The notes: generated by a model not told the origin, from the letters alone. A DNA stretch of 64,000 bases from Vagococcus allomyrinae (GCF_017829975.1 NZ_JAEEGA010000002.1:396033-460032), one strand, 5' to 3'; positions 28,369 through 36,772 are shown, numbered from the stretch's first letter. Program-made: numbers and translations.

Positions 28369-28412
28369 CTCCATCACTCCCAAATTAGTATTAAATCACT
28401 TTCTTCACTCAA

Positions 28413-28441
28413 ATAATAGCATCAGACAGATAAACTTACAA
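28413..28441 (-). promoter_or_regulatory. Promoter of the 16.5-kb glycoside operon
   Basis: On the minus strand TTGTAA (28441-28436) and TATTAT (28418-28413) are separated by 17 bases. That gives a transcript start about 35-40 bases before the isomerase ATG. The LacI operator and cre lie upstream of the -35. Confidence 0.65.
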
Positions 28442-28473
28442 TAAACAAAAAGAAAAATAAACATATTATTATT

Positions 28474-28490
28474 TTAGTTTACTAAACTAA
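28474..28490. promoter_or_regulatory. LacI-type operator, 17-bp palindrome
   Basis: TTAGTTTACTAAACTAA is a perfect odd-centred palindrome between the two divergent promoters. A related site lies at 28556-28572. It is the likely binding site of the adjacent LacI regulator. Confidence 0.7.
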
Positions 28491-28499
28491 GCGTTTTCA
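28488..28499. promoter_or_regulatory. cre site for CcpA
   Basis: The minus strand reads TGAAAACGCTTA, matching the core of the cre consensus. It overlaps the end of the LacI operator by three bases, so CcpA and the specific repressor may compete or cooperate. Confidence 0.6.
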
Positions 28500-28500
28500 T

Positions 28501-28530
28501 TTGAAGGTATATCAAAATAGAAAGGATAAT
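28501..28530 (+). promoter_or_regulatory. Promoter of the LacI regulator gene
   Basis: TTGAAG (28501-28506) and GATAAT (28525-28530) lie 18 bases apart on the plus strand. The second operator sits just downstream of the expected start, which suggests self-repression. Confidence 0.55.
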
Positions 28531-28555
28531 TATTTAAATAAGAAAAACAATAGAA

Positions 28556-28572
28556 TTAGTTTAGTGGATTAA
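28556..28572. promoter_or_regulatory. Second LacI-type operator
   Basis: TTAGTTTAGTGGATTAA keeps the left half of the palindrome at 28474-28490 and a weaker right half. It lies between the lacI promoter and its start codon. Confidence 0.5.
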
Positions 28573-28626
28573 TATTGATAAGTTTAATATTGTATGATAA
28601 ATTTGAAGTTATTGGAGGATTATCAA

Positions 28627-29667
28627 ATGAAACTAGAAGATATCGCACGAATTGCAAATGTTTCAAAATCAGCTGCTTCTTTAGCACTGAATGGAAAACC
28701 TGGTGTTAGTGAAACAAAAAGAGCAGAAATACTCAAAATTGCCAAAGAAAATGATTATGTCCCCTTAAGGAAGCACGTAAAAAAAGAGGACCTTCAAAAT
28801 CTATTAAAAATACGCTTTGTAGCCTGTACGAATGAAGGAGTGATTTCTAAAGATTACGATCAGCTCCCCTTTTTTAAAGAACTGCTTTCTTCACTTTCAA
28901 CTGAAGTCAGTTTTCATGGCCACTCTTTGTCAACAAACACTTATCCCAAAGAAAACTTGTTAGACGATTTAATTAAAAGTGAAGGAAATGATCCTAGTGA
29001 TGGCATCATTGTTTTAGGAACTAATCTGACTTACCATCAAATTGGCCAAATCAATAAGAAGTTTAAAAATTTAGTTATTTTAGACACCCACTGTAATAAT
29101 ATCAATTGCAATACTGTTACAATGAATAATTATTTAGGCGCTTTTACAGCCACTCAACATTTAATCGACATGGGCCATACGACTATAGGCTATATAAAAG
29201 GAACCCCAAGAATTAACAACTTTCATGACAGACGATCAGGCTTTAAAGAAGCGCTTAAAATCAATCAAATTAAAATAGAAGACTCTCCCGTTTTCTATTT
29301 ACCTGGAATGGAGATCAGCTTGATTCAAAAAAAATATGAGCAATTTCTTGATTTTACCGAAAGTTGTACAGCTATTTTTTGTGAGGATGATTATATTGCC
29401 ATCAGCGTGATTAAGACTCTCAACAAAGCTAAACGTCCTGTCCCTAGCAGTGTGTCCGTTATCGGATTTGACGACATTTCCGAAAGTCGAGTTATTTACC
29501 CTGAATTATCGACTGTCCATGTCCCTATTAAGGATATCATCCAAGAAGCTATCAGCATTATTGAGCGGGGAACACAAGGGAATTTTGCTAAAAAGCAAGT
29601 CTTCGTTAATGCCAGTCTTGTTCTCAGAGACTCTGTAAAAAACATCAACTTGCCTAGGCGTAGATAA
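28627..29667 (+). CDS. LacI family transcriptional regulator
   Basis: A repressor of about 346 residues. The N-terminal helix-turn-helix reads MKLEDIARIANVSKSAASLALNGKPGVSE. The periplasmic-binding-like effector domain follows (LVILDTHCNN, GAFTATQHLIDMGHTTIGYIKG, VIGFDDISESR). The ATG at 28627 is chosen over the longer frame because TTGGAGGA lies 6 bases upstream and the HTH then starts at the usual place. Divergent from the isomerase-led operon, with two matching palindromes between them, it most likely represses that operon and itself. A sugar or sugar phosphate from the pathway should be the inducer. Confidence 0.9.
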   Translation: MKLEDIARIANVSKSAASLALNGKPGVSETKRAEILKIAKENDYVPLRKHVKKEDLQNLLKIRFVACTNEGVISKDYDQLPFFKELLSSLSTEVSFHGHSLSTNTYPKENLLDDLIKSEGNDPSDGIIVLGTNLTYHQIGQINKKFKNLVILDTHCNNINCNTVTMNNYLGAFTATQHLIDMGHTTIGYIKGTPRINNFHDRRSGFKEALKINQIKIEDSPVFYLPGMEISLIQKKYEQFLDFTESCTAIFCEDDYIAISVIKTLNKAKRPVPSSVSVIGFDDISESRVIYPELSTVHVPIKDIIQEAISIIERGTQGNFAKKQVFVNASLVLRDSVKNINLPRRR

Positions 29668-30047
29668 ACTATCTAAATGATTGGCGATGTGATAACACTA
29701 CTTCAACTAAAAAGATAACTCTGATTATCAGATAAGTTGTTACTTCTTATTCCCATACTATTAAAAACCTCATTATCAGCCGATGGCTATAGCTAATAAT
29801 GAGGTTAATACACTATATTCTCTAACTTTCAATACCAACTCACCAAAAGATTGTCTTAAAAGCAAGCTTTCGGTCGACGACTTCTAATACATGATACACG
29901 CCTTTACTCTCTCACGAGTCTTTCTCTGTTCAATTTACTTTTCGACAGCACTTTTTTTATTATCTCATTACTAGCCTAAATAACTTTAGCATCTCCCAAA
30001 TAAATCTTATTAAAAATCTCTATATCAACCATTTCCAATAGAATCTA
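29668..30047. other. Intergenic region after lacI
   Basis: These 380 bases hold one clear terminator-type hairpin (29763-29806, listed separately). A short minus-strand frame (YHVLEVVDRKLAFKTI) near 29860-29915 is open but too short to identify. Nothing else is supported. Confidence 0.4.
29763..29806 (-). terminator. Hairpin with T-run, minus strand
   Basis: AACCTCATTAT (29806-29796 on the minus strand) pairs with ATAATGAGGTT (29776-29766) and is followed by TTT. It would end transcripts of the hydrolase gene at 30048, though about 240 bases downstream of its stop. Confidence 0.55.
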
Positions 30048-30629
30048 TTAATCCCCCTGATACCATTGACGGACTTTAAAGATTTCTTCATCAGTGACAC
30101 CGTGTTCTCCATCAGTTATCAATAGCTCGACCTCTCTAAAGTTGGCTTTCATTCGTTTACTCAGTGCCATAATGTCGCCAGGTACCACTAAAGGATCATT
30201 AGCGCCAGTTGTCAACAGTATCCGGCTATCTCCAACTGAATTCAAATAGTCTAAATGAAACTCTTGAGGGTGAAGTAGGATGATCCGTTGCGCAATATTT
30301 GGTCGTTTTTGCAAAATTCCCTGTAACAAATTAGCACCATTGGAGTAGCCAATAAATGTAATTTGCGGATAAGCCAAAGCTAAATTATCCCATTCTTTTA
30401 AGAATTGATCCACTGCTGAAGAAAAACTTCCATGGTCTAGCTGACCATCCTTCGGTAAAGGAAAATAGCGTCTTTGCTCACCTGTCTGATAGTCTCCAAC
30501 AAAACTAATGACACTCGCCTGCGGATCTAATTCTCCTGTTAGAAACAGTAGACTAAACTCGTTTCCTCCTGTACCATGTAGTAAGACAAACAGATCTTCT
30601 GAACTTTTTTCAGAAATAAAATGTTGCAT
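30048..30629 (-). CDS. Alpha/beta hydrolase, MhqD-like carboxylesterase
   Basis: A hydrolase of about 193 residues. The oxyanion region is LFVLLHGTGGNEFSLL, the nucleophile elbow is FIGYSNGANLL (G-x-S-x-G), and a late DGEHGVTDEE supplies the catalytic His. The start at 30629 is chosen because GGAGGT lies just upstream; the longer frame would run into the divergent gene. Size and motifs match the phospholipase/carboxylesterase group that includes B. subtilis MhqD. The divergent neighbour is an MhqO-like dioxygenase, the same pairing of functions used in quinone and hydroquinone resistance. Confidence 0.82.
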   Translation of the reverse strand: MQHFISEKSSEDLFVLLHGTGGNEFSLLFLTGELDPQASVISFVGDYQTGEQRRYFPLPKDGQLDHGSFSSAVDQFLKEWDNLALAYPQITFIGYSNGANLLQGILQKRPNIAQRIILLHPQEFHLDYLNSVGDSRILLTTGANDPLVVPGDIMALSKRMKANFREVELLITDGEHGVTDEEIFKVRQWYQGD

Positions 30630-30667
30630 CACGCACCTCCAAATTTTAGTAAAGGAATGACTATAAG

Positions 30668-31636
30668 ATGAAAAGTTTAGGTATCCACCATGTCTCATCC
30701 CTTGTTGCTGATATTCATGTATCCTTTCAATTCTATCATAACCTACTCGGATTGAAACTGCTAATGAAGACTGTCAATCAAGACGATCACACCATGTATC
30801 ATTTGTTTTTTGCTGACGAGGAAGGGCGTCCTGGAACAGAATTTACCGTTTTTCAAATCAACACCTTCAAAAAAAATACTTTCGGCACCAACGCCATCGA
30901 TCGAGCTGTGTTTTCAGTCACCTCAGAAGATGCCTTAAATTACTGGTTACAACGCTTTGATGCTCATCAAATAGAGCACTGTGGCATTGAAACTTATGGT
31001 CATAGCAAAATTATTCGTTTTGAAGACCCTGATGGCATGCCCTTAGGGTTGTCTCTGGCTTCCCAACCAGATGGCCATTTTTATCCTAATCATCAAAGCG
31101 AGATCCCTCTTGAACATGCCCTTATTGGGATTCATTCTGTTCATCTGCGTGTTCGTTATCCTAAAGCAACTGAAAAAATTCTCGTTGAGTGGTTCGATTT
31201 TGAACGGACAGAGTTCTTAGTAGATACGCCATTCCCAGTGACCGTCTTAAAAAATCGACACAGTGAGTTTCAACATGAAATTCATTTAATCGAAGACCAT
31301 GTTGCACCACTAGAAGACCAAGGAATTGGTGGAATTCATCATTTAGCTTTGTATGCTGAAGATTATTCAGACTTGTTAGCGATTAATGAAAAAATAATTG
31401 ACAAAAACTTTCCGAATTCAGGCTTACATCCTCGAGAATTTTTTGATGCCATTTATTTTAGAGAGCCGAACGGCATTTTATTTGAAGTTGCATCAAAAAT
31501 TAAAAAAGTGCCTGAACCGTGCTCAGCAGATACTATTGATGAAGTTCCGTTATACTTGCCTGATTTCCTTCAAAGTAAACGAGACCGTATCGAAAAAGAC
31601 CTGTTGGCAATTGATAACTATCGACGTGAAAGCTAA
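30668..31636 (+). CDS. VOC-family ring-cleaving dioxygenase, MhqO-like
   Basis: This 322-residue protein has two vicinal-oxygen-chelate modules. Metal-site regions are GIHHVSSLVADIHVSFQFYH at the N-terminus and GGIHHLALYAEDY near residue 220, with EFFDAIYFREPNGILFEVAS holding the last ligand. The family is the glyoxalase/dioxygenase group including MhqO, proposed to cleave methylhydroquinone-type rings with Fe. AAAGGA lies upstream of the ATG. Only 38 bases separate it from the start of the divergent hydrolase, so promoters must overlap coding sequence. A redox-sensing MarR regulator (MhqR) was not found nearby. Confidence 0.85.
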   Translation: MKSLGIHHVSSLVADIHVSFQFYHNLLGLKLLMKTVNQDDHTMYHLFFADEEGRPGTEFTVFQINTFKKNTFGTNAIDRAVFSVTSEDALNYWLQRFDAHQIEHCGIETYGHSKIIRFEDPDGMPLGLSLASQPDGHFYPNHQSEIPLEHALIGIHSVHLRVRYPKATEKILVEWFDFERTEFLVDTPFPVTVLKNRHSEFQHEIHLIEDHVAPLEDQGIGGIHHLALYAEDYSDLLAINEKIIDKNFPNSGLHPREFFDAIYFREPNGILFEVASKIKKVPEPCSADTIDEVPLYLPDFLQSKRDRIEKDLLAIDNYRRES

Positions 31637-31652
31637 GGAAGGCTCACAACGG

Positions 31653-31694
31653 AAAAAAAGGTGTTGATGACTAACAGCCTCAACACCTTTTTTT
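31653..31694. terminator. Bidirectional terminator
   Basis: AAAAAAAGGTGTTGA (31653-31667) pairs with TCAACACCTTTTTTT (31680-31694). The T-run on either strand makes it usable both for the dioxygenase (plus) and for the MscS gene side (minus). Confidence 0.85.
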
Positions 31695-31799
31695 GCGTAA
31701 AAGAAGCATGACCGGGCGTTCCTTGATTGACGATTAACTCCCCCTCGAGAACCGATTGTTTCACGCTATCTTCTGCGATCTGCTTATGCAGACTCCTTT

Positions 31800-32621
31800 T
31801 TACTCACTCCCTCTACCAATCGACCAACGGGTATCTGGTAAAGCAACTCCTTGAGAAATTAAAGCAGTAATATAATACTTATAGAAGGCTGCCTTGATAG
31901 TGGTCTGATTGGCATTTCGCGTATGTAGGGTCACTCGGTAATAAAAATTACCGTCTGCTGCATGGGTCAGCCCTTGAATGGTTGGCTTCTGCTTCACTTC
32001 GGGGTGTTTTGGCAATTGTTCGTCGCTGACCTTCTCGATGATTTCTTCAATTTTAAAAATGCTACTATCTAAAAATATCGGAATATCAATGCTGACTCGC
32101 ATTTCACTTTTAGAGAGATTATTGACAATTCCGATTTTCCGATTCGGCACATAGCTTAATATGCCATCATTGCTTTTAATTTGAGTCGTACGAATGCCGA
32201 TCGCCGTGACATACCCCTCAACAGTGTCCAAAACGATATAATCCCCAACGTCAAACTGGCGCTCCAAAACAATAAAGAAGCCGGTAATGGTATCGTTAAA
32301 AAAGCTTTGTGCCCCAAGTCCAATGCCAATACTCAAAATACCCGCCCCAGCCATTAGCGTCGTCACTGGTACCCCAAATATTGTCAAAATAATGTAAATA
32401 TAAATGGCAATCCCCAGATATTTAAACACGTTTAAAAACAATTTATAGAAAGTATTAACTCGTCGTTCATAGGCTGTTGATTTTTTTTGATAGGCCGAAA
32501 ACAACTTGGAAACAATCCGATGACTAAAGTGTTGATATAGGAAAAAAATAAGGGTTGCTATTACTAATTTTCCACCTTTTTCAAGAACAATCGTCAACAG
32601 TTCTTCCAGTTCCTTACTCAT
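31800..32621 (-). CDS. MscS-family mechanosensitive channel
   Basis: A 273-residue membrane protein with two to three N-terminal helices. The pore-lining helix with the conserved Gly/Ala pattern is MAGAGILSIGIGLGAQSFFNDTITGFFIVLE. The cytoplasmic beta domain follows (VGDYIVLDTVEGYVTAIGIRTTQIKSNDGILSYVPN). It releases solutes upon hypo-osmotic shock. It lies last in the block of membrane and stress genes transcribed leftwards, with an 82-base gap before it. It is smaller than MscS paralogs with extra domains and looks complete. Confidence 0.88.
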   Translation of the reverse strand: MSKELEELLTIVLEKGGKLVIATLIFFLYQHFSHRIVSKLFSAYQKKSTAYERRVNTFYKLFLNVFKYLGIAIYIYIILTIFGVPVTTLMAGAGILSIGIGLGAQSFFNDTITGFFIVLERQFDVGDYIVLDTVEGYVTAIGIRTTQIKSNDGILSYVPNRKIGIVNNLSKSEMRVSIDIPIFLDSSIFKIEEIIEKVSDEQLPKHPEVKQKPTIQGLTHAADGNFYYRVTLHTRNANQTTIKAAFYKYYITALISQGVALPDTRWSIGRGSE

Positions 32622-32703
32622 ATCGTCACCTCCATTTATTCTGAAGTCATTATGCCTTTCTTGCCCCTCTTGTTTAACGGCACCGCCTTCTGTTAGACAC
32701 CGC

Positions 32704-33369
32704 TTAACTAAAGACCTTTCCTAAAATATTGACCCCAATAAATAACAACATCATGGAAAGAATTACCGAGTTATTCTGAATCAACCAGGTCTTTGCATTT
32801 AGCAACCTTGGTTTCATTTTGACAGGATCTCTAAAATAAACAATCGTTGGAACAATAATGGAGGAACTCGACAACATCACAAACAGAATGACTAGCACCA
32901 AATAGTTTACCAACGTTATTTCCATGACTCCCACACTAGCACCAGCCGAAATTGTCAGTAATAAATTGATAGGATTTAAGGTGGCAAAGGCAACCCCCAT
33001 AAGCAGTGCTTTTTTAGCGGTTAGTTGGCCCATCTTATCTAATATTTCAGGCGTCTTTACTTTAACGCCAACCTTTGGACGCTTTTTAAACTGATCAACT
33101 GCTAGCAAGATTAGTCCTGTTCCCAACAGAAAAAATAAGACTTTTTTTAATAAATGTGGCTCACTCGTTCCTTCAACTGCCAAGCTAGAGGAGGCTACTG
33201 CCAAAAGAAAGACAGTCAAATTTCCCAGACTCCAACCTGCAATGTATAAAAAACTCGGCAATTTTTCTTGACTATCTCCTAGCAAAATTAGAAATATACC
33301 CACGATTGGAATTGGACTTAGCGCAATTCCCAAAGCCGAGTTTAATAATTCTGAAATAGCATTTCCCAT
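32704..33369 (-). CDS. GAP-family membrane protein (Sap/LysE-like), copy 1
   Basis: This 221-residue protein has about six hydrophobic segments and the GAP-family start ALGIALSPIPIVGIFLILLG. NPINLLLTISAGASVG lies mid-protein, and the C-terminus ends MMLLFIGVNILGKVF. The family is related to LysE-type exporters; no substrate is established here. It has a clear paralog at 38191-38847 with the same length and the same end motif. GAGGAG lies upstream of the ATG. Its location among osmotic and stress genes suggests a role in envelope homeostasis, which is inference. Confidence 0.75.
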   Translation of the reverse strand: MGNAISELLNSALGIALSPIPIVGIFLILLGDSQEKLPSFLYIAGWSLGNLTVFLLAVASSSLAVEGTSEPHLLKKVLFFLLGTGLILLAVDQFKKRPKVGVKVKTPEILDKMGQLTAKKALLMGVAFATLNPINLLLTISAGASVGVMEITLVNYLVLVILFVMLSSSSIIVPTIVYFRDPVKMKPRLLNAKTWLIQNNSVILSMMLLFIGVNILGKVFS

Positions 33370-33435
33370 GAGACGCTCCTCTTTTCTGATTTAAATTAAC
33401 AACCTTCTTAAACTCATTCTTGTTTAACCATGCTC

Positions 33436-33747
33436 TCAATCAATTTGGGTGTTTTCAATCTCTTTGCCAAGAAAATAAGAAATAATGGTTCTGATAACGA
33501 CAACTGCTGCAAGCACCAAGATATCTTCCAAGGTCGGATTCATAATCGACTCAATGATATCCGCCGCGATTAAAATTTCCAAGCCCAATAAGATATAGGT
33601 TCCTAAGTAATTTTTGATGATGTTGTTATGTTTGGCCGTCTCTAATCGCGGCAACCCTCTCCCTTCATTTCGAATAAAATCCCAAACAGCTTTAGCCACA
33701 CCAAAGACTAATATCATAATGGAAATAGCGTTTAATGCTAGAACCAT
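33436..33747 (-). CDS. DUF1622 family membrane protein (start codon uncertain)
   Basis: This protein of about 103 residues has three hydrophobic segments and the DUF1622 core AKAVWDFIRNEGRGLPRLETAKHN. The annotated ATG at 33747 has no ribosome binding site. The same frame runs upstream as TYIEPIVHLMVLAL, like the usual N-terminus of the family. A strong GGAGG lies 8 bases before an ATA codon at 33777. Either ATA is used as a start or the original ATG has mutated. Function of the family is unknown. Confidence 0.7.
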   Translation of the reverse strand: MVLALNAISIMILVFGVAKAVWDFIRNEGRGLPRLETAKHNNIIKNYLGTYILLGLEILIAADIIESIMNPTLEDILVLAAVVVIRTIISYFLGKEIENTQID

Positions 33748-33813
33748 CAGGTGAACGATTGGTTCGATATAGGTTATTTTCCTTGCCTCCTATTTATGAT
33801 GGCGACGCCTTGC

Positions 33814-34323
33814 TCATTGACTAGCATCAGTGGTTTCAGCTGGTTTTTGAGTGGGGTCCGTCGACTGGTTTTGCTGTTCTTCCAACTTGTTTTTCAGTTC
33901 TTCCACTTTTAGTTTTAAGTTAGCTATTTCTTCTTGTAAACTGGTGATCAGCTGTGCTAATTTTTCATTTGTTTCAGTCGACGCCTCCAACTGACTGGAC
34001 ACTTGGGGAGATTCAACCTGACTTTCAACGACCGGCTCCGTTGCCGGCACTTGCTCTGACAAGCCTTTTCCTGCTAAATAGGTGATCAAGCCCACTAACA
34101 CCAGCAAAACCAGCCAAAACCACATTTGTTGATAAAATGGTTTAGCCGGAGCTTTGGTTGCTTCGACCTTCAACACAATGACTTGGTCATCATCATGGTA
34201 AATTTCCACATGATCGCCTAATTTAGGTTTAAAATCTAAGGCATCATAAGCCACCCTGATTGCCGAATGGTCTTTAGAGGCGATCACCACCTCTGTTTCT
34301 TCTAACTTGATAATCTTTGCCAT
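33814..34323 (-). CDS. Single-pass membrane protein with C-terminal coiled coil
   Basis: This 169-residue protein of unknown function has three parts. Residues 1-55 form a small beta-rich domain (KIIKLEETEVVIASKDHSAIRVAYDAL). One membrane helix follows (about 66-86, MWFWLVLLVLVGLITYLAGKG). An acidic, P/E/Q-rich tail contains a coiled coil (LAQLITSLQEEIANLKLKVEELKNKLEE). The topology suggests an N-terminus inside and the coiled coil outside, or the reverse. It lies between HdeD-like and DUF1622 genes. A hairpin at 34352-34379 precedes it. Confidence 0.6.
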   Translation of the reverse strand: MAKIIKLEETEVVIASKDHSAIRVAYDALDFKPKLGDHVEIYHDDDQVIVLKVEATKAPAKPFYQQMWFWLVLLVLVGLITYLAGKGLSEQVPATEPVVESQVESPQVSSQLEASTETNEKLAQLITSLQEEIANLKLKVEELKNKLEEQQNQSTDPTQKPAETTDASQ

Positions 34324-34351
34324 GGTCAGCCTACTTTCTTATATGACAAAC

Positions 34352-34379
34352 AAGGGCTTGGGCTTTTTTCCCAGCCCTT
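34352..34379 (-). terminator. Probable terminator or attenuator after the HdeD-like gene
   Basis: AAGGGCTGGG (minus strand, 34379-34370) pairs with CCCAAGCCCTT (34362-34352) with one bulged base; a weak T-rich tail (TTGTTTGTC) follows. It separates the HdeD-like gene from the downstream genes and may reduce their transcription. Confidence 0.5.
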
Positions 34380-34410
34380 TTGTCAAGACTACTGTTTTAT
34401 CTGTTAGGTA

Positions 34411-34929
34411 TTAAAATGATTCAGCGATGTTTTTAATCCCAAAAAACATAAAGCCCATCCCAACAGTAAACGATAATGTAAAGTATGAAACGACTGGATG
34501 ATAAAATAGCAACAAGCCAATCAGAATACCTAAGATATTCATAATCAGTGAGAACCAAAATGCGCCTTTACTGACTTTTTTGATTTCGCCTAAGGTAAAC
34601 AAACCTGAAATGGATTGTACCAGACACCAGATAGCAAAAAAGTATGGGGTAATCAACAAGCTATACCAAATATTGACGATGATTAAAATCCCTAAAATAA
34701 TGGTAATTACCCCCAATATAATAAGTAAGACATTGCTTTTCTCTGACTTAACCGCGGAGGCAATCATTTGAATCCCACTGGCAATCATGGCAATTCCAAA
34801 AAAGACTACCACGTTTAAAACGTTAAAATTGGGATTATTAAAAGAGATCAGTGAGGTTATAATCAATAGTATGCCTAAGATTAATTTTCCCCAATCAGTT
34901 CCTTTTTTTACTGTACTTTCACTTGTCAT
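34411..34929 (-). CDS. HdeD/DUF308 family membrane protein
   Basis: A 172-residue protein with six short hydrophobic helices arranged as internal repeats, the pattern of the HdeD (DUF308) family. Repeating segments of the form LGILLIITSLISF, LGVITIILGILIIV and LGILIGLLLFYHP are visible. HdeD is linked to acid resistance in enterobacteria; its role in Gram-positives is unclear. AGGAGGT lies 7 bases before the ATG. It lies between SulP and the coiled-coil protein. Confidence 0.8.
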   Translation of the reverse strand: MTSESTVKKGTDWGKLILGILLIITSLISFNNPNFNVLNVVVFFGIAMIASGIQMIASAVKSEKSNVLLIILGVITIILGILIIVNIWYSLLITPYFFAIWCLVQSISGLFTLGEIKKVSKGAFWFSLIMNILGILIGLLLFYHPVVSYFTLSFTVGMGFMFFGIKNIAESF

Positions 34930-34999
34930 CGTAATGACCTCCTATTTGTAATTAGTCCGGTCGCTTCTCCTAATTATGACTAGAACCGACTTAATTTGT

Positions 35000-36643
35000 T
35001 TATTTAGTTAATGCGTCTTCAATATTTTTGACAATGTGTTGCTCATTGATTTCTGCTGTTAGTCCCTTTTTCTTAACAGCATCTCGAAAGTCGCCAATGG
35101 TGCTGGCAAAGTAATAATCAATGCCGTCCTTCGTTAGTTCTTGTAAAAATTCTTTTAGTTTATCTGCCGCCGTCGTGTCAATGCTAGAAATCGCATGGGC
35201 ATCGACGATGATTTTTTTGGTTTCCGGCTGTATTTCACGTTTTATTTCTAAGGTAAACTCATCAATATTAGTGAAGAACAACGAGTTACTGTAACGATAT
35301 ATTAAGGTGCCAGTCACACTTTTAGCCAATGGATTACGTTTGATATCATAAAAGTATGAATCAGTTTCATCAGGTATTTTCCCTAAGAAAGCTGAGGAAT
35401 TAGCTGACTTGGTCACAATTATTAAAATAAATGATAAGATGACCCCAACGATGATGCCAACCAATATTCCAAATAACAAGACTACCAACATCGAAACGCC
35501 CCAGATAATCCCTTCTTTTTGTGAACGTTTCGTCACTCGTTTTAGTGTCTGCAGCTCGGCGCTTAAGACACCAAACAGTGCTGAAAAGACAATCCCCGAT
35601 AATGCTGGTTGCGGCATGTAAAAAAGCAAGCTACTAAAAAACAGCAATACTAAGGTAATGATTCCGGCAGCGATTAAGGAGACCAATTGTGTTTTCCCTT
35701 TAAACTGTTCGTTGGCAGCTGTTCGTGAGACACTGGCACTGGTTGGTAAGACACCGGAAAATGCTGACATCACATTGGATGCCCCAAAGGCGAATAGCTC
35801 TTTATTTTCTTGTAATTGATAACCGTTTTTATTGGCAAAACTTTTACTCGTTAACAAAGAATCGGTCATTAAGACAATGGCACTCAATAAACCACCTAGT
35901 ATGGCGTAGGGTAACTTACCACCGGAAAAGATCTGGGGCACATTAATTGGCGGCAACCCCTGAGGAATCTCCCCTACGACCTTCACACCATAATCGTCTA
36001 ATTTCAATAGGGACGAGCTAATGGTTGCCATAATCAAGACGATGATGGGGAAAGGAATCTTGGTCGAAAATTTTTTTCCGATTAAGATGAAGGCAATTGA
36101 CACCCCACCGACAACTAAAGCCGTTTTATTTATTTGACTGAATTGCGTGATAATGGCGGTGATTGTCTCTCGTAATTCAGAACCTTCGCTGGAGATTCCT
36201 AAAATTTTAGGAATTTGTGACAGCATGACAGAGGTACTAATGCCAAAAATCGCCCCACTCATCACTGGGTCTGATACATAGACGGTTAATTTACCTAATT
36301 TCATAACAGCAAAGACCATCATGAATAAACCAGTAAATAACGCAATGGTTGAAATAAAGGTCAAGGCTTCCGCCGATCCTGCAGTGAGCCCAACAGCTAC
36401 CACTAAGGAGCCTGCAATCGCAGCTGAGGACGAGTCGACCCCAAAAATCAGCTGCGGTGAACTGGCAAATAGCGCATAAACAATCACCGGTAGGACCGAA
36501 ACATAAAGTCCGTATATCGGTTGTAGCCCAGCGATTTGGGCATAACCCATGGCCACAGGAATACTTAAAGCTGCCACCGTAATCCCTGACAACAGATCAT
36601 TGATCAGGTATTCTTTTTTATACCCTTTAACTTTACTTAACAA
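35000..36643 (-). CDS. SulP-family anion permease with STAS domain
   Basis: This 547-residue permease has the SulP membrane core (LLSGITVAALSIPVAMGYAQIAGLQPIYGLY) with about 12-14 segments. A C-terminal cytoplasmic STAS domain (residues about 440-545) contains KKIIVDAHAISSIDTTAADKL. Relatives transport sulfate, bicarbonate or other anions. The start is TTG at 36643 with GGAGG 8 bases upstream. No carbonic anhydrase or sulfate-assimilation gene is adjacent, so the anion is undetermined. In this block of osmotic and acid-type genes bicarbonate is a reasonable guess. Confidence 0.88.
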   Translation of the reverse strand: MLSKVKGYKKEYLINDLLSGITVAALSIPVAMGYAQIAGLQPIYGLYVSVLPVIVYALFASSPQLIFGVDSSSAAIAGSLVVAVGLTAGSAEALTFISTIALFTGLFMMVFAVMKLGKLTVYVSDPVMSGAIFGISTSVMLSQIPKILGISSEGSELRETITAIITQFSQINKTALVVGGVSIAFILIGKKFSTKIPFPIIVLIMATISSSLLKLDDYGVKVVGEIPQGLPPINVPQIFSGGKLPYAILGGLLSAIVLMTDSLLTSKSFANKNGYQLQENKELFAFGASNVMSAFSGVLPTSASVSRTAANEQFKGKTQLVSLIAAGIITLVLLFFSSLLFYMPQPALSGIVFSALFGVLSAELQTLKRVTKRSQKEGIIWGVSMLVVLLFGILVGIIVGVILSFILIIVTKSANSSAFLGKIPDETDSYFYDIKRNPLAKSVTGTLIYRYSNSLFFTNIDEFTLEIKREIQPETKKIIVDAHAISSIDTTAADKLKEFLQELTKDGIDYYFASTIGDFRDAVKKKGLTAEINEQHIVKNIEDALTK

Positions 36644-36674
36644 CTTGGGTTCCTCCTTCCACTAAACTTATCTG

Positions 36675-36743
36675 ATTATATAGTTCCTATTAAATAATGA
36701 CGATGGAACTATCTGTTCGGATTATTTTACAGAATGTATATAG
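36675..36743. repeat. Irregular palindrome B, short relative of element A
   Basis: This 69-bp sequence shares TATATAGTTCC-TATTAAATAATGA on its left and GGAACTATCTGTT...ATTATTTTACAG.ATGTATATAG on its right with the element at 1525-1702. It lacks about 70 bp of central sequence, including the inner hairpin. It lies between the SulP gene and the DUF1254 gene, next to a hairpin at 36743-36772. Confidence 0.6.
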
Positions 36744-36772
36744 CTGCTTATTGAGACTCCCCAATAAGCAGC
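36743..36772. terminator. Hairpin after the first DUF1254 gene
   Basis: GCTGCTTATTG (36743-36753) pairs with CAATAAGCAGC (36762-36772). It lies 22 bases after the DUF1254 stop on the minus strand. No T-run follows; repeat element B abuts it directly, as expected if B inserted into a terminator-like hairpin. Confidence 0.5.
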
